From Deltaproteobacteria bacterium (GTDB lineage: Bacteria; JADJOY01), in NCBI GenBank assembly GCA_016713535.1, contig JADJOY010000004.1, positions 1-64,000 of the forward strand: a stretch of DNA of 64,000 bases, read 5' to 3'. Every line of letters begins with the position of its first letter. Position 1 is the stretch's first letter. This document shows, one piece after another, positions 52,495 through 61,957 of the stretch. Both the position numbers and the translations under genes were made by a program. The notes beneath the pieces were generated by a model. It saw nothing but the letters and a program-made list of their open reading frames with translations. It did no database searches and was not told the origin of the DNA.

Positions 52495-53984
52495 GCGGAA
52501 GCGTGCGAGCGCGAGGGCACTTCCTGGATGGCCGTTGGATCGAGGGCGGGGGCGCGCCGCTCGTCTCCGAGGACCCCTTCACCGGCCACCTCGTGTGGCA
52601 GGGACGAGCCGCGCTCTCGGCCGAGGTCGACCGCGCGGTGCGCGCGGCGCGGGCCGCGTTCCCGGGCTGGGCCGAGCGTGCGCCCGAGGCGCGGATCGCG
52701 GCGCTGGAGGGCTTCCGCGCGTCCCTCGAGAAGCACCGCGGCGAGCTCGCGCACACGATCGCGCGCGAGACCGGCAAGCCGCTCTGGGAGTCGACGGCCG
52801 AGGTCGGCACCATGATCGGCAAGATCGCGCTCAGCGTGGAGGCGTATCGCAGACGGGCCACCGGTAGCTGCACCGAGAAGAACGGCGAGCGCGCCGCCAC
52901 CCGCTACCGGCCGCACGGCGTGCTCGGCGTGCTCGGCCCGTTCAACATGCCCGGGCACCTGCCGAACGGGCACATCGTGCCGGCGCTGCTCGCGGGTGAC
53001 ACGGTGGTCTTCAAGCCGAGCGAGCTCACGCCGTGGGTCGGCGAGCGCACCGCGGCGCTGTGGGAAGAAGCGGAACTGCCGAAGGGCGTGCTCAACCTGG
53101 TGCAAGGGGGGCGCGAGACCGGTGCCGCGCTCGCCTCGCATCCGGATCTCGACGGGTTGCTGTTCACCGGCAGCTTCGAGGCGGGCCGCGCGCTGAGCCG
53201 GATCTTCGCCGAGACACCGGGCAAGCTGCTGGCGCTCGAGATGGGCGGGAACAATCCGCTGGTGGTGTGGGACGTGCGCGAGCCGGCGCTCGACGGCGCG
53301 GCGCTCCTGGTGGTGCAGTCGGCGTTCGTGACCGCGGGGCAGCGCTGCACCTGCGCGCGGCGGCTGATCGTGCCGCGCGGCGAGGAGGGTGATCACTTCC
53401 TCGCGCGGCTCATGTCGTGGACCGCGCGGATCCGCGTGGGTGCCTTCACCGACCGGCCCGAGCCGTTCGCGGGGCCGGTGATCTCGGTGGGCGCCGGCGA
53501 GCGCGTGCTCGCGGCGCAGGCCGAGCTCGCGACGCGCGGCGCGCACGTGGTCGTCGAGTCGAAGCCGGTGGGGGAGCGGATCAACCTGCTCACGCCCGGG
53601 ATCGTGGACGTCACCGACGTCAAGGACCGCGACGACCGCGAGATCTTCGGGCCTCTCCTGCAGGTCTTCCGGGCGCGCACCTGGGACGACGCGATCGAGG
53701 AGGCGAACCACACCCGCTACGGGCTCGCCGCGGGCCTCGTGACCGACGACCCGGAGCTATGGAGCGAGTTCGAGACCCGCATTCGCGCGGGGGTCGTGAA
53801 CTGGAACCGCCCGACCACGGGCGCCAGTGGGGCCTTGCCGTTCGGCGGGATCGGTCAGAGTGGGAACCACCGGCCGAGCGGGTTCTTCGCCGCCGACTAC
53901 TGCTCGTATCCGGTGGCTACGTTGATGCGACCCGAGGTGGCGGTCCCGGAGACGCCGCTGGTCGGGATCGAGATGCCGCCGTGA
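52491..53984 (+). CDS. astD: Succinylglutamate semialdehyde dehydrogenase
   Basis: 497 residues, aldehyde dehydrogenase family and close to AstD in length. Opening stretch GHFLDGRWIEGGGAPLVSED. The NAD-binding region has GPFNMPGHLPNGHIVPALLA, VVFKPSELTPWV and LLFTGSFEAGRAL. The catalytic Glu is in LLALEMGGNNPLVVWD and the catalytic Cys in AFVTAGQRCTCARRLI. The C-terminal part has NWNRPTTGASGALPFGGIGQ. It oxidises N-succinylglutamate 5-semialdehyde to succinylglutamate with NAD. The ATG at 52491 overlaps the astA stop; the stop overlaps the astB GTG. The matching aminotransferase gene (astC) is not in the window. Confidence 0.92.
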   Translation: MSGSVRARGHFLDGRWIEGGGAPLVSEDPFTGHLVWQGRAALSAEVDRAVRAARAAFPGWAERAPEARIAALEGFRASLEKHRGELAHTIARETGKPLWESTAEVGTMIGKIALSVEAYRRRATGSCTEKNGERAATRYRPHGVLGVLGPFNMPGHLPNGHIVPALLAGDTVVFKPSELTPWVGERTAALWEEAELPKGVLNLVQGGRETGAALASHPDLDGLLFTGSFEAGRALSRIFAETPGKLLALEMGGNNPLVVWDVREPALDGAALLVVQSAFVTAGQRCTCARRLIVPRGEEGDHFLARLMSWTARIRVGAFTDRPEPFAGPVISVGAGERVLAAQAELATRGAHVVVESKPVGERINLLTPGIVDVTDVKDRDDREIFGPLLQVFRARTWDDAIEEANHTRYGLAAGLVTDDPELWSEFETRIRAGVVNWNRPTTGASGALPFGGIGQSGNHRPSGFFAADYCSYPVATLMRPEVAVPETPLVGIEMPP

Positions 53985-55339
53985 GCGCGATCGAGCTCAA
54001 CTTCGACGGGATCGTCGGGCCCACGCACAACTACGCGGGGCTCGCTCACGGCAACGTCGCGTCGACGACCCATCGAGGGTTGGTGTCGAGCCCGCGCGCC
54101 GGTGCGCTGCAAGGGCTCGCCAAGGCGAAGCTACTCGCGGACCTGGGGGTGCCGCAGGCGGTGGTGCCCCCGCAAGAGCGCCCCGACGTGGCGGCGCTCA
54201 AGGCGCTCGGCTTCGAGGGCTCGGACGCCGAGGCGCTCCACCAGGCGGCGCGCGAGGCGCCGCGGCTGCTCGCAGCGGTGGCGAGCGCCTCGAGCATGTG
54301 GACCGCCAACGCCGCGACGGTCTCGCCGAGCGCGGACACCCGCGACGAGCGGGTCCACTTCACGCCCGCGAACCTCGTCGCCCACCTGCACCGCTCGCTC
54401 GAGCCCGCGCTGGTGGGGCGCGTGCTGCACCGGATCTTCCCCGACCCGGCGCACTTCGCGCACCACGCGCCGCTCGCCGCGACGGTCGCGCTCGGCGACG
54501 AGGGCGCGGCCAACCACACGCGACTGTGTGCGGACTTCGGCCGCGCGGGCGTCGAGCTCTTCGTGTACGGGCGCGACGGGCTCGACGACGCGCCCGGCGG
54601 CGCGGCCCGCTTCGACACCCGCCAGACCCGCGAGGCGAGCGAGGCGGTGGTGAGGCTGCATCGCCTCGATCGGGCGCGGGTGGTCGTGGCGCGGCAAGAT
54701 CCGGCGGCCGTCGACGCGGGCGCGTTCCACAACGACGTGGTCGCGGTCGGGCATCGCAACGTCCTGCTCGCGCACGAGCGCGCGTGGGTCGACGGCGTGG
54801 GAGTGGCGGACCGGCTGGCGCGGCGTTTCGCCGAGGTGAGCGGCGGGCACGAGCTGGTGGTGTGCTGGGTGGGCGAGAGCGAGCTCAGCCTCGCCGATTC
54901 GGTCGGGTGTTACCTGTTCAACAGCCAGCTCGTGACGGTGGGCGACGGCACCATGGCGCTGATCGCGCCGATCGAGTGCCAGGAGCGCGCGCGCGCGCGC
55001 GCCGTGATCGAGCGGCTGGTGGGTGGCCCGGGTCCGATCGCGGCGGTGCACTACGTGGACCTGCGGCAGAGCATGCGCAACGGCGGCGGTCCTGCGTGCT
55101 TGCGGCTCCGGGTCGAGCTGACCGACGCCGAGCGCGCGCGCATGGAGACGGGTACGCTGCTCACCAACGCGCTGCACGCGCGACTCGTGGCGTGGGTCGA
55201 GAAGCACTACCGCGATCGTCTGGAAGCGGCCGAACTCGCCGACTGCAGCCTGCTCGACGAGTCTCGCACGGCTCTCGACGAGCTCACCGGTATCCTCGGC
55301 CTCGGCTCGATCTACCCCTTCCAGCTCGCCGGCGCGTGA
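53981..55339 (+). CDS. astB: N-succinylarginine dihydrolase
   Basis: 452 residues, full-length AstB. It splits succinylarginine to succinylornithine, two ammonia and CO2. The GTG start at 53981 overlaps the astD stop. Family marks: ELNFDGIVGPTHNYAGLAHG, NVASTTHRGLVSSPRAGALQ, SSMWTANAATVSPSADT, ANLVAHLHRSLEP, AGAFHNDVVAVGHRNVLLAH (catalytic His region), SVGCYLFNSQLVT and MRNGGGPACLRLRVELTD with the catalytic Cys. Last gene of the cluster; a hairpin repeat pair follows at 55397-55453, before polB. Confidence 0.95.
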   Translation: MSAIELNFDGIVGPTHNYAGLAHGNVASTTHRGLVSSPRAGALQGLAKAKLLADLGVPQAVVPPQERPDVAALKALGFEGSDAEALHQAAREAPRLLAAVASASSMWTANAATVSPSADTRDERVHFTPANLVAHLHRSLEPALVGRVLHRIFPDPAHFAHHAPLAATVALGDEGAANHTRLCADFGRAGVELFVYGRDGLDDAPGGAARFDTRQTREASEAVVRLHRLDRARVVVARQDPAAVDAGAFHNDVVAVGHRNVLLAHERAWVDGVGVADRLARRFAEVSGGHELVVCWVGESELSLADSVGCYLFNSQLVTVGDGTMALIAPIECQERARARAVIERLVGGPGPIAAVHYVDLRQSMRNGGGPACLRLRVELTDAERARMETGTLLTNALHARLVAWVEKHYRDRLEAAELADCSLLDESRTALDELTGILGLGSIYPFQLAGA

Positions 55340-55396
55340 CGCGGGCGGCCCGACGGGAGTCGGGCCCCTATCCGACCCCGGCGGCTTCATTCGGAG

Positions 55397-55453
55397 GGAC
55401 CGCCTCCCGGCGGTCCGTCGGACATCTGGGTCGGTGACGGAGCGCCGACGCTC
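55397..55453. repeat. Two repeat modules between astB and polB
   Basis: GGACCGCC-TCCC-GGCGGTCC (55397-55416) followed by the 25-bp unit beginning GGTCGGTGACGGAGC at 55429-55453. Both modules also occur at 18095-18204, in the opposite order, so they are mobile or recombining separately. Confidence 0.65.
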
Positions 55454-55491
55454 GAGCCTCTGGGCCTCGGTCGGCCACAATCACGGGCACG

Positions 55492-58062
55492 ATGACGCAC
55501 GACGGATTCCTGCTCCAGGCGACGTACCGGATCGAGGCGGGGCGGCCCGTCGTGCAGCTCTGGGGGCGGCTCGACGACGGGCGCACGTTCCTCGCTCGCG
55601 AGACGCGCGAGGTGCCGCACTTCTGGATCCCGGCGCGTGATGTCGCGGCCGCGCGGGCGCTGGGCGCGCGACTCACCCCTTCCGACCCGGCCAGCGCGCC
55701 CCGCGTGAGCTTCGACGGCGAGCCGGTCGCGCGCGTCGAGGTCGACCTCCCGTCGCACGTACCGCCGCTGCGGGCGCGTCTCGCGGAGTCGGGCGTCCGC
55801 TGCTACGAGGCCGACGTGCGCTTCGCGTTGCGGCCGCTGATCGACCGCGGTATCCGCTCGCGCCTCGCCATCGACGGCGAGCCGCGTGCCCGCTACGACG
55901 AGGCGGTGGAGGTCGTTCGACGATCCCGACCTCACCTCCGCACCGTTCTCCCGGCCGCCGCCTCTCGACCGAGCGTCCTCTCGTTCGACATCGAGACCGA
56001 CCCTCGCGCGCGCCGCCTGCTCGCCGTGAGCCTCCACGGGTGCGGCCATTCCGAGGTGCTGTTGCTCACGCCGCGCGGCTACGAGTGCCCCGAGTCCGCG
56101 ACCCCGGCCCGCGACGAGCGCGAGCTGCTCGCGCTCTTCGCCGAGCGCGTGCGTGCCCTCGACCCGGACGTGATCACCGGCTGGAACGTGATCGACTTCG
56201 ATCTCGCGGTGCTCGCGCGCCTCGCCGAGCGTGCCGGTGGGCGCCTCGAGCTCGGCCGCGGCCCCGGCGACGTTCGCGTGCGTCCCGCGCGCGGCTTCTG
56301 GGACCGCGCGACGGCGTCGATCCCCGGGCGCGTGGTCCTCGACGGCATCCAGCTCCTCAAGAGCTCGTTCGTGCGCATGGAGAGCTACGCGCTGGGCGCG
56401 GTGGCGCAGGTGGTGCTGGGGGAGACGAAGCTGATCGAGGGGAGCGATCGCGCCGGGGAGATCCTGCGCCTCTTCGAGGAGGACCGCTCCCGGCTGGTCG
56501 CCTACAACCTCAAGGACGCGCGGCTGGTCATCGACATCCTCGCCAGGCTCGAGCTGCTCGAGCTCGCCGTCGAACGCAGCCTGCTCACCGGCATGGCGCT
56601 CGACCGCGTGGGCGCGAGCATCGCGTCGTTCGAGTTCCTCTACCTCGCGGAGCTCGCGCGGCGGGGCGTGGTCGGCCCGACGCTCGCGAGCGCCGACCGC
56701 GACCCCACCGAGAGCGCCGGCGCCGACGAGAGCGAGCCGCTCGCCACCGCCGAGCCCGCCGAGCTCCCCCTCGGTCCAGCCGAGGTCGCCGAGGACGCGG
56801 GCCCCGCGGACGAACCGTCGCGCCGCGGGTCCCGTGCGAGCGGAGCGGCGGTAGCCCGCGACGCGGAGACGATGCTGGGCGGCCATGTCCTCGAGCCTCG
56901 CCCCGGGCTCTACGAGTTCGTGGTGGTGTTCGACTTCAAGAGCCTCTATCCGTCGCTGATCCGCACCTTTCAGCTCGACCCGCTCGGCTTCGTGCCTCCC
57001 GGCACCGAGGTGTCCGACCCGATCGTCGCTCCCAACGGCGCGCGTTTCCGGCGCGAGCCCGGGATCCTCCCCGGCCTCCTCGACGAGCTCTTCCCGCGCC
57101 GCGAGCGCGCCAAGCACCACGGTCGGCCGCTCGAGGCGCAGGCGATCAAGATCCTCATGAACTCGTTCTACGGGGTGCTGGGGACCTCGGCGTGCCGCTT
57201 CTTCAACCCGGACGTGGCCAACGCCATCACCGCGTTCGGGCGCGAGCTCCTCCTGTGGACCAAGGCGCGGATCGAGTCGCTCGGCCACGACGTGGTCTAC
57301 GGCGACACCGACAGCCTCTTCGTGTGGCTGAGCGCCGGGCGGGAGGTCGCCGAGCTCTCGGTCGCAGCGGCGACCCGCCGCGGCGAGGCGCTGCGCGCGC
57401 GCCTCAACGCCGACCTCGCGGCGATGATCGCCGAACGCCACAGCGTGGAGTCGAAGCTCGACCTCGAGCTCGACACCGTCTACCGCAAGCTCCTCCTCCT
57501 ACCGCTGCGCCACGGCACCGGTGGGGCGCGCAAGCGCTATGCCGGCTGGGTCGAGGACGCGCCGGGAGGGCCGGGCCACGTCGAGCTCACGGGGATGGAG
57601 GCGGTGCGCAGCGACTGGACCGACCTCGCCAAGCGGGTGCAGCTCGAGCTCTACCAGCGGCTCTTCACCGGCGAGCCGGTCGAGCGCTACCTGCGCGAGA
57701 TCGTCGATGCGTTGCGCGCGGGTCGCTTCGACGCCGACCTCGTCTACCGCAAGATGCTCCGCAAGGACGCCGCGTCCTACGTGAAGACCACGCCGCCGCA
57801 CGTCGCCGCGGCGCGGGCCACCGGCGCCCGTCCCGGCACCGTGGTGGCGTACGTCGTGACGGTGAACGGTGCGGAGCCGGCCGAGCGCAGGCGCAGCGCG
57901 CTCGATCACGAGCACTACGTGGAGAAGCAGGTTCGCCCGGTCGCCGAGCCCGTGCTCGCCGTGCTCGGGCTCGACTTCGAGCGCGCGGTGGGTGCGCAGC
58001 TCGAGCTCATGCTCGGTGGCGCGCCGAGTCCGGGCCGGCCGCGCGCGCGGCCTCGCCGGTGA
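55492..58062 (+). CDS. polB: DNA polymerase II (family B)
   Basis: 856 residues, somewhat longer than E. coli PolB. The ATG at 55492 opens HDGFLLQATYRIE. The 3'-5' exonuclease motifs are intact: Exo I LSFDIETD (about 163-170), Exo II ITGWNVIDFDLAVL and Exo III YNLKDARLVIDIL. Polymerase motifs are intact: A VVFDFKSLYPSLIRTFQLDP, B QAIKILMNSFYGVLGTSACR and C VVYGDTDSLFVW. Between the domains there is an Ala/Glu-rich, low-complexity insert at about 398-455. It supports repair and translesion restart. No lexA-like site is obvious upstream. The end overlaps the convergent hydrolase gene by 56 bases. Confidence 0.93.
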   Translation: MTHDGFLLQATYRIEAGRPVVQLWGRLDDGRTFLARETREVPHFWIPARDVAAARALGARLTPSDPASAPRVSFDGEPVARVEVDLPSHVPPLRARLAESGVRCYEADVRFALRPLIDRGIRSRLAIDGEPRARYDEAVEVVRRSRPHLRTVLPAAASRPSVLSFDIETDPRARRLLAVSLHGCGHSEVLLLTPRGYECPESATPARDERELLALFAERVRALDPDVITGWNVIDFDLAVLARLAERAGGRLELGRGPGDVRVRPARGFWDRATASIPGRVVLDGIQLLKSSFVRMESYALGAVAQVVLGETKLIEGSDRAGEILRLFEEDRSRLVAYNLKDARLVIDILARLELLELAVERSLLTGMALDRVGASIASFEFLYLAELARRGVVGPTLASADRDPTESAGADESEPLATAEPAELPLGPAEVAEDAGPADEPSRRGSRASGAAVARDAETMLGGHVLEPRPGLYEFVVVFDFKSLYPSLIRTFQLDPLGFVPPGTEVSDPIVAPNGARFRREPGILPGLLDELFPRRERAKHHGRPLEAQAIKILMNSFYGVLGTSACRFFNPDVANAITAFGRELLLWTKARIESLGHDVVYGDTDSLFVWLSAGREVAELSVAAATRRGEALRARLNADLAAMIAERHSVESKLDLELDTVYRKLLLLPLRHGTGGARKRYAGWVEDAPGGPGHVELTGMEAVRSDWTDLAKRVQLELYQRLFTGEPVERYLREIVDALRAGRFDADLVYRKMLRKDAASYVKTTPPHVAAARATGARPGTVVAYVVTVNGAEPAERRRSALDHEHYVEKQVRPVAEPVLAVLGLDFERAVGAQLELMLGGAPSPGRPRARPRR

Positions 58063-58999
58063 GAAACGGCAGCGCCACCGCGAGGAAGCCCGCGGGATTG
58101 TCGACGTGGGCGAAGTGGGAGGCGTGGTCGAGGGGCACGAAGTCGGCGCTTGGCACGAGCGCGCGGAGCTTGTCGCCCACCGCGGGTGGCACCATCGGGT
58201 CGCGAGGCACGTAGACGAGCTGGAGGGGGACAGGAAACGGCTCGGCGCGCGCGCGCCGCGCCGCCAGCTCGGTCGTGAACGCCGCCATGTGGCGCGGGTC
58301 GAGGGTCTCGCGCAGGATGCGCGTGAACGCATTCACTCCTTCGGGAGTCGTGAGCGGCTCGGCGTACTCGACCGTCTCCTCGCGGGACTTCAGCGTCTCG
58401 TCGTAGTAGTGGACGTTGCGGTGCACCCAGCGCTCGGGGTCGCGGGCGACGAGCGCGGCGAGGAGGCGCGCGCTGCCTGGCAGCGACAGCGCGAAGCGCA
58501 GCGCGTGCAAGCGCGCCAGCGGCACGCCCGGCGAGTGCAGGTTCACCAGACGGCTCATGGCGCCGCCGTCGCGGAGCGCGAGACGCATGCACAGATAGCC
58601 GCCCAGCGAGTTTCCGATCGTGGGGCAGCCGCGGATCCCGACCTGGCGCAGGAAGTCGCCGATCCAGTCGGCGAGCGCGTCGGGATGATAGGAGGCGTCG
58701 GGCTTGGCCGTGCGGCCCGAGCCCGGGAGGTCGGGCGCGTAGACCGTGAAGCGGTGGGCGAGCGGCTCGATCACGTAGCGCCACGAGTAGCTCGACGTCA
58801 TGAGCCCGTGGACCAGGAGCAACGGCGGACCGGAGCCCTGGACGCGGTAGTGGACGGAGAGCTTGCCGAACCCACGCGAGTCAAGGACGGCGTCCACGCG
58901 CTGGCTGCGGAAGTGGCCGTGGGCGACGCGCGGGAGGTCGGGAAGCTCGTCGAACGGGAGCTGCTGGAACGGTCTCGGCGGCACGGCGGGATCCCTCAC
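58007..58999 (-). CDS. Alpha/beta hydrolase
   Basis: 330 residues. The GTG start at 58997-58999 overlaps the upstream propeller gene stop (GTGA). The N-terminal extension (FQQLPFDELPDLPRVAHGHF) precedes the fold: SVHYRVQGSGPPLLLVHGLM (oxyanion HG motif), YAPDLPGSGRTAKPDASYHP, nucleophile elbow CPTIGNSLGGYLCMRLAL (Gly-Asn-Ser-Leu-Gly), a helical lid, the acid in VYVPRDPMVPPAVGDKLRA and the catalytic His in PLDHASHFAHVDNPAGF. Substrate unknown. Co-transcribed with the two PQQ-type propeller genes upstream. Confidence 0.85.
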   Translation of the reverse strand: MRDPAVPPRPFQQLPFDELPDLPRVAHGHFRSQRVDAVLDSRGFGKLSVHYRVQGSGPPLLLVHGLMTSSYSWRYVIEPLAHRFTVYAPDLPGSGRTAKPDASYHPDALADWIGDFLRQVGIRGCPTIGNSLGGYLCMRLALRDGGAMSRLVNLHSPGVPLARLHALRFALSLPGSARLLAALVARDPERWVHRNVHYYDETLKSREETVEYAEPLTTPEGVNAFTRILRETLDPRHMAAFTTELAARRARAEPFPVPLQLVYVPRDPMVPPAVGDKLRALVPSADFVPLDHASHFAHVDNPAGFLAVALPFLTGEAARAAGPDSARHRA

Positions 59000-60477
59000 T
59001 CGGCGGGAAAGCCGTAGAGCGTACCGTCGATCCCGCCGACCACGAGGGTGCTGTCCGCGATCGCCGGACCGGCGACGAAGCCCTGCAGGAAGGCCCCGTC
59101 CCAGGCCGGCATCGGCCAGCTCCAGAGCAGCTTCCCCGTGGCGCGATCGAGCGCCGCGAGCGCTGCCTTCTGGGGCACCCAGAAGCTCGCCCGCCGCCGC
59201 GCACCCGAGACGCCGGCGTACACACGGGTGGGGGTGACCGCGACGCTCTTCAGGATCCACCCGCCCACGTCGGTGCGCCACTCGGTGCGGCCGGTCGAAG
59301 GATCGAGGCTCGACACGCGGAAGAGATCGCCAGAGCCGAGGTAAGCGTGGCCACCCTCGACCACCGCGGGGGACTCGACCCACGAGCCCCACCAGAACTG
59401 GCTCCACGCGGGCGCCCCGCTCGCGAGGTCCAGGCCCAAGAGCTTGCTGCCGCGCGTACCGACGATCACGCGATCGCCCGCGATCAGGGGTGCACCCGGG
59501 ATCGGATCGCCGGCCTCGAGCCGCCACACCTCGGCGCCGGTCGCGCGCTCGAGCGCGGCCACGCGTCCATGGAGGTCGGCCACGATCACGCGGTCGCCGG
59601 CGAGCGCGGCGCTCGCGCGCACCTTGGCGCTCGCTCCGGCGCGCCACAGGCGGGTGCCGTCGGCGCCGCGAACGGCGTGGAGCGAGCCGTCGCCGCTGCC
59701 GACGTAGAGCACGCCGTCGGCGAGCAGCGGGCGCGGCGCCGCGTGGTCGTAGTCGAAGATCAGCGGGTTGGGCAGGATCCGCGAAACCTGGGCGTCGCCC
59801 AGGTCGTAGCGCCACACCTCCTTGCCGGTGGAGCGATCGAGCCGGAACAGGAATCCCGAGTCGCACACGAAGTAGAGCGCGTCGTCGGTGGCGAGCGCCT
59901 CGCCGAAGATCGGCCGCCCGGCCGGGAACTTCCAGCGCGGGCCGCCGTCGGCGAGGGCCACCGCGAACATGACGCCGTCGGAGTTGCCCACGTAGGCGAC
60001 GCCGTCACGGACCGCCGCGGTCGCGAAGATCGGCCCTCCGAGGCGGGTCTTCCAGCGCGGCCCCGGGCCGCTCGGAGCGACCGGCGACGCAGGCCTGGCG
60101 GGGGGTCGCGTGCCGCGCGTCAGCGTGACCGGGGCGTCTTTCTCGTCGAGCAGTCCCGTGACCGTGAGCCTTCCGTCGCCGCCGAGCGTCAGCGCGAGCT
60201 CGGCGTCGGGGATCGCGTAATGTCCGTCGCCGCGGACCTCGACCCCGCCCGCGGGCGCACCGAAGAAGTGGACGAGGTCGATGGTGAGAAGCGCGGTGAG
60301 CGCGTCGCCGCCGTCGCGGCGCACCTCGAGACCGACATGAGCGCGGTCGTCGGCGGGACCGGCCTCGCCGAGCCAGACGCCTTCGAGGACGTCGTGGCCG
60401 TGCGGCGCCGCGGCGAGCGTGCCCGCAGCGATCGCGAGCCAGCTCACGGCCAGCAGGAGCCTCGGGGCTCGTCGCAT
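58996..60477 (-). CDS. PQQ-like beta-propeller repeat protein
   Basis: 493 residues. A signal peptide (RLLLAVSWLAIAAGTLAA) is followed by an N-terminal beta domain (about 30-125; VLEGVWLGEAGPADDRAHVG) and then a propeller made of about eight WD/PQQ-type blades, each ending in patterns such as SDGVMFAVALADGGPRWKFP, SGFLFRLDRSTGKEVWRYDL and IDGTLYGFPAE. No catalytic Asp of quinoprotein alcohol dehydrogenases is evident, so enzyme activity is doubtful; relatives include BamB-like scaffolds. The next gene upstream is a paralogue with the same domain order, 16 bases away. Located in the periplasm. Confidence 0.8.
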   Translation of the reverse strand: MRRAPRLLLAVSWLAIAAGTLAAAPHGHDVLEGVWLGEAGPADDRAHVGLEVRRDGGDALTALLTIDLVHFFGAPAGGVEVRGDGHYAIPDAELALTLGGDGRLTVTGLLDEKDAPVTLTRGTRPPARPASPVAPSGPGPRWKTRLGGPIFATAAVRDGVAYVGNSDGVMFAVALADGGPRWKFPAGRPIFGEALATDDALYFVCDSGFLFRLDRSTGKEVWRYDLGDAQVSRILPNPLIFDYDHAAPRPLLADGVLYVGSGDGSLHAVRGADGTRLWRAGASAKVRASAALAGDRVIVADLHGRVAALERATGAEVWRLEAGDPIPGAPLIAGDRVIVGTRGSKLLGLDLASGAPAWSQFWWGSWVESPAVVEGGHAYLGSGDLFRVSSLDPSTGRTEWRTDVGGWILKSVAVTPTRVYAGVSGARRRASFWVPQKAALAALDRATGKLLWSWPMPAWDGAFLQGFVAGPAIADSTLVVGGIDGTLYGFPAE

Positions 60478-60492
60478 CGGCGAGGAGTCCGC

Positions 60493-61957
60493 TCAGCTCG
60501 CCGGGAACGCGTAGAGCGTTCCGTCGAGGCCGCCGACCACGAGGGTATCGCCGTCGAGCACGGCACCCGCGGCAAAGCCCCACAGCATCGCGCCGGACGG
60601 CTTCGGCGCTGGCCAGCGCCAGCGGATCTTCCCCGTCGCTCGATCGAGCGCGGTGAACGAGGCGACGTGGCGGATCTCGTAGGGCTCGACGCCGGCGGTG
60701 GCGACGTAGACCGATCTCGCCGTGACGACCGGCGCGCCCCACGACCAGCCGAACACGTCGGTGCGCCACGCGAAGCGTCCGTCGGAGGGGTCGAACGCGA
60801 TCACGCGCCTGAGATCGGAGGAGCCGACGTACGCGATCTCGCCGTCGGGCCGCGTCGGCGTCGACTCGACCCACGAGCCCCAGAAGCTCTGCTTCCAGCG
60901 CGTCTCGCCGGTCGCGGGATCGAGCGCGGCGAGCACGCTGCCGCGGGTGCCCACGATCAGCGCGTCGCCGAGGAGGACGAGGTCGCTGGTGACGGCGCCT
61001 TTCACGTCGCGGCGCCACAGCTCGTGGCCGTCGGCCCGGGCGAGCGCGATCACCCAGCCGTCGAGGGTGCCGAGCACGACCCGATCGCCCTGGATCGCGG
61101 CGGTGGCGCGGATCTTCCCCGGCGCCTCGAAACGCCACACGCGCTCGCCGCTCGCGGCGCTCACCGCATGGAATCCGCCGTCGCCGGCGCCCACGTAGAC
61201 GACGCCATCGGCGAGCACCGGCGCAGGCGCTTCGTGGTCGTAGTCGAACACCGCGGGGTGCGGCAGCACGCGCGACACGCGCGCGTCGCCGAGGTCGTAG
61301 CGCCAGCGCTCCTGTCCGGTGGCGCGCTCGAGCGCGAACAGGAAGCCGTTGTCGCAGGCCACGAGCACCGCATCCTCGGTGGCGAGCGCTTCGCCGAAGA
61401 GCGGACGACCCGCTGCGAAGGTCCACACGCGATGGCCGTCGCGGGTATCGATGGCGTTGACCACGCCGCCGGCCGTGCCGACGTACGCGACGTGGTCGCG
61501 GACGGCGGCCGCGGCCCAGATCGGCGCGCCGAGCTGGGTGCGCCACCGCGGGCCGGCGCCTTCGGGTAGGCGAGTCGGGACCGGAGGGTCGGCCGGCAAG
61601 GTTGCGGTGCGGCGCAGCTCGAGCGGCGTCTTGCCGCCCAGGCTGCCGCGCAGCACGGGCCCATCGAGCGCCAGGTCGAGGCCGAGCTCGGGGACCTGGT
61701 AGTGGTGGTCGGTCGTCACGACCAGCGACGGCAGCGCTGCGCCGTAGAAGTTCAGGACGTCGAGGTAGAACGAGCCCGTGAGCGTGCCCGCCGCGTCGCG
61801 ATGGAGGTCGAGGCCGAACCGGGCGGTGTTGGTGCCGCTGCCGGCGGTGCCGAGCCACTTCCCCTCGGCGGGGTCACGATCAGCCGCGAAAGCTCGCGCG
61901 CAGGCCCGAAGAGAAAAACGACGACCGCGAGCGTGGCGCGTCGTCCGGTGCTCGCAT
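60493..61957 (-). pseudogene. PQQ-like beta-propeller protein, N-terminus out of frame
   Basis: Paralogue of the gene at 58996. The propeller from residue ~120 on is intact and ends GGLDGTLYAFPAS. Further upstream in the same frame the first domain can be read (ADRDPAEGKWLGTAGSGTNT, then GSFYLDVLNFYG), matching the paralogue, but no start codon with a leader is in this frame. The hydrophobic leader (ATLAVVVFLFGPARELS) is one frame away near 61880-61930, and a start ATG at 61955-61957 in the third frame overlaps the aldo/keto reductase stop. One or two single-base errors between 61880 and 61950 would restore a normal secreted protein. A shorter product from GTG 61719 would lack a signal. Confidence 0.65.
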
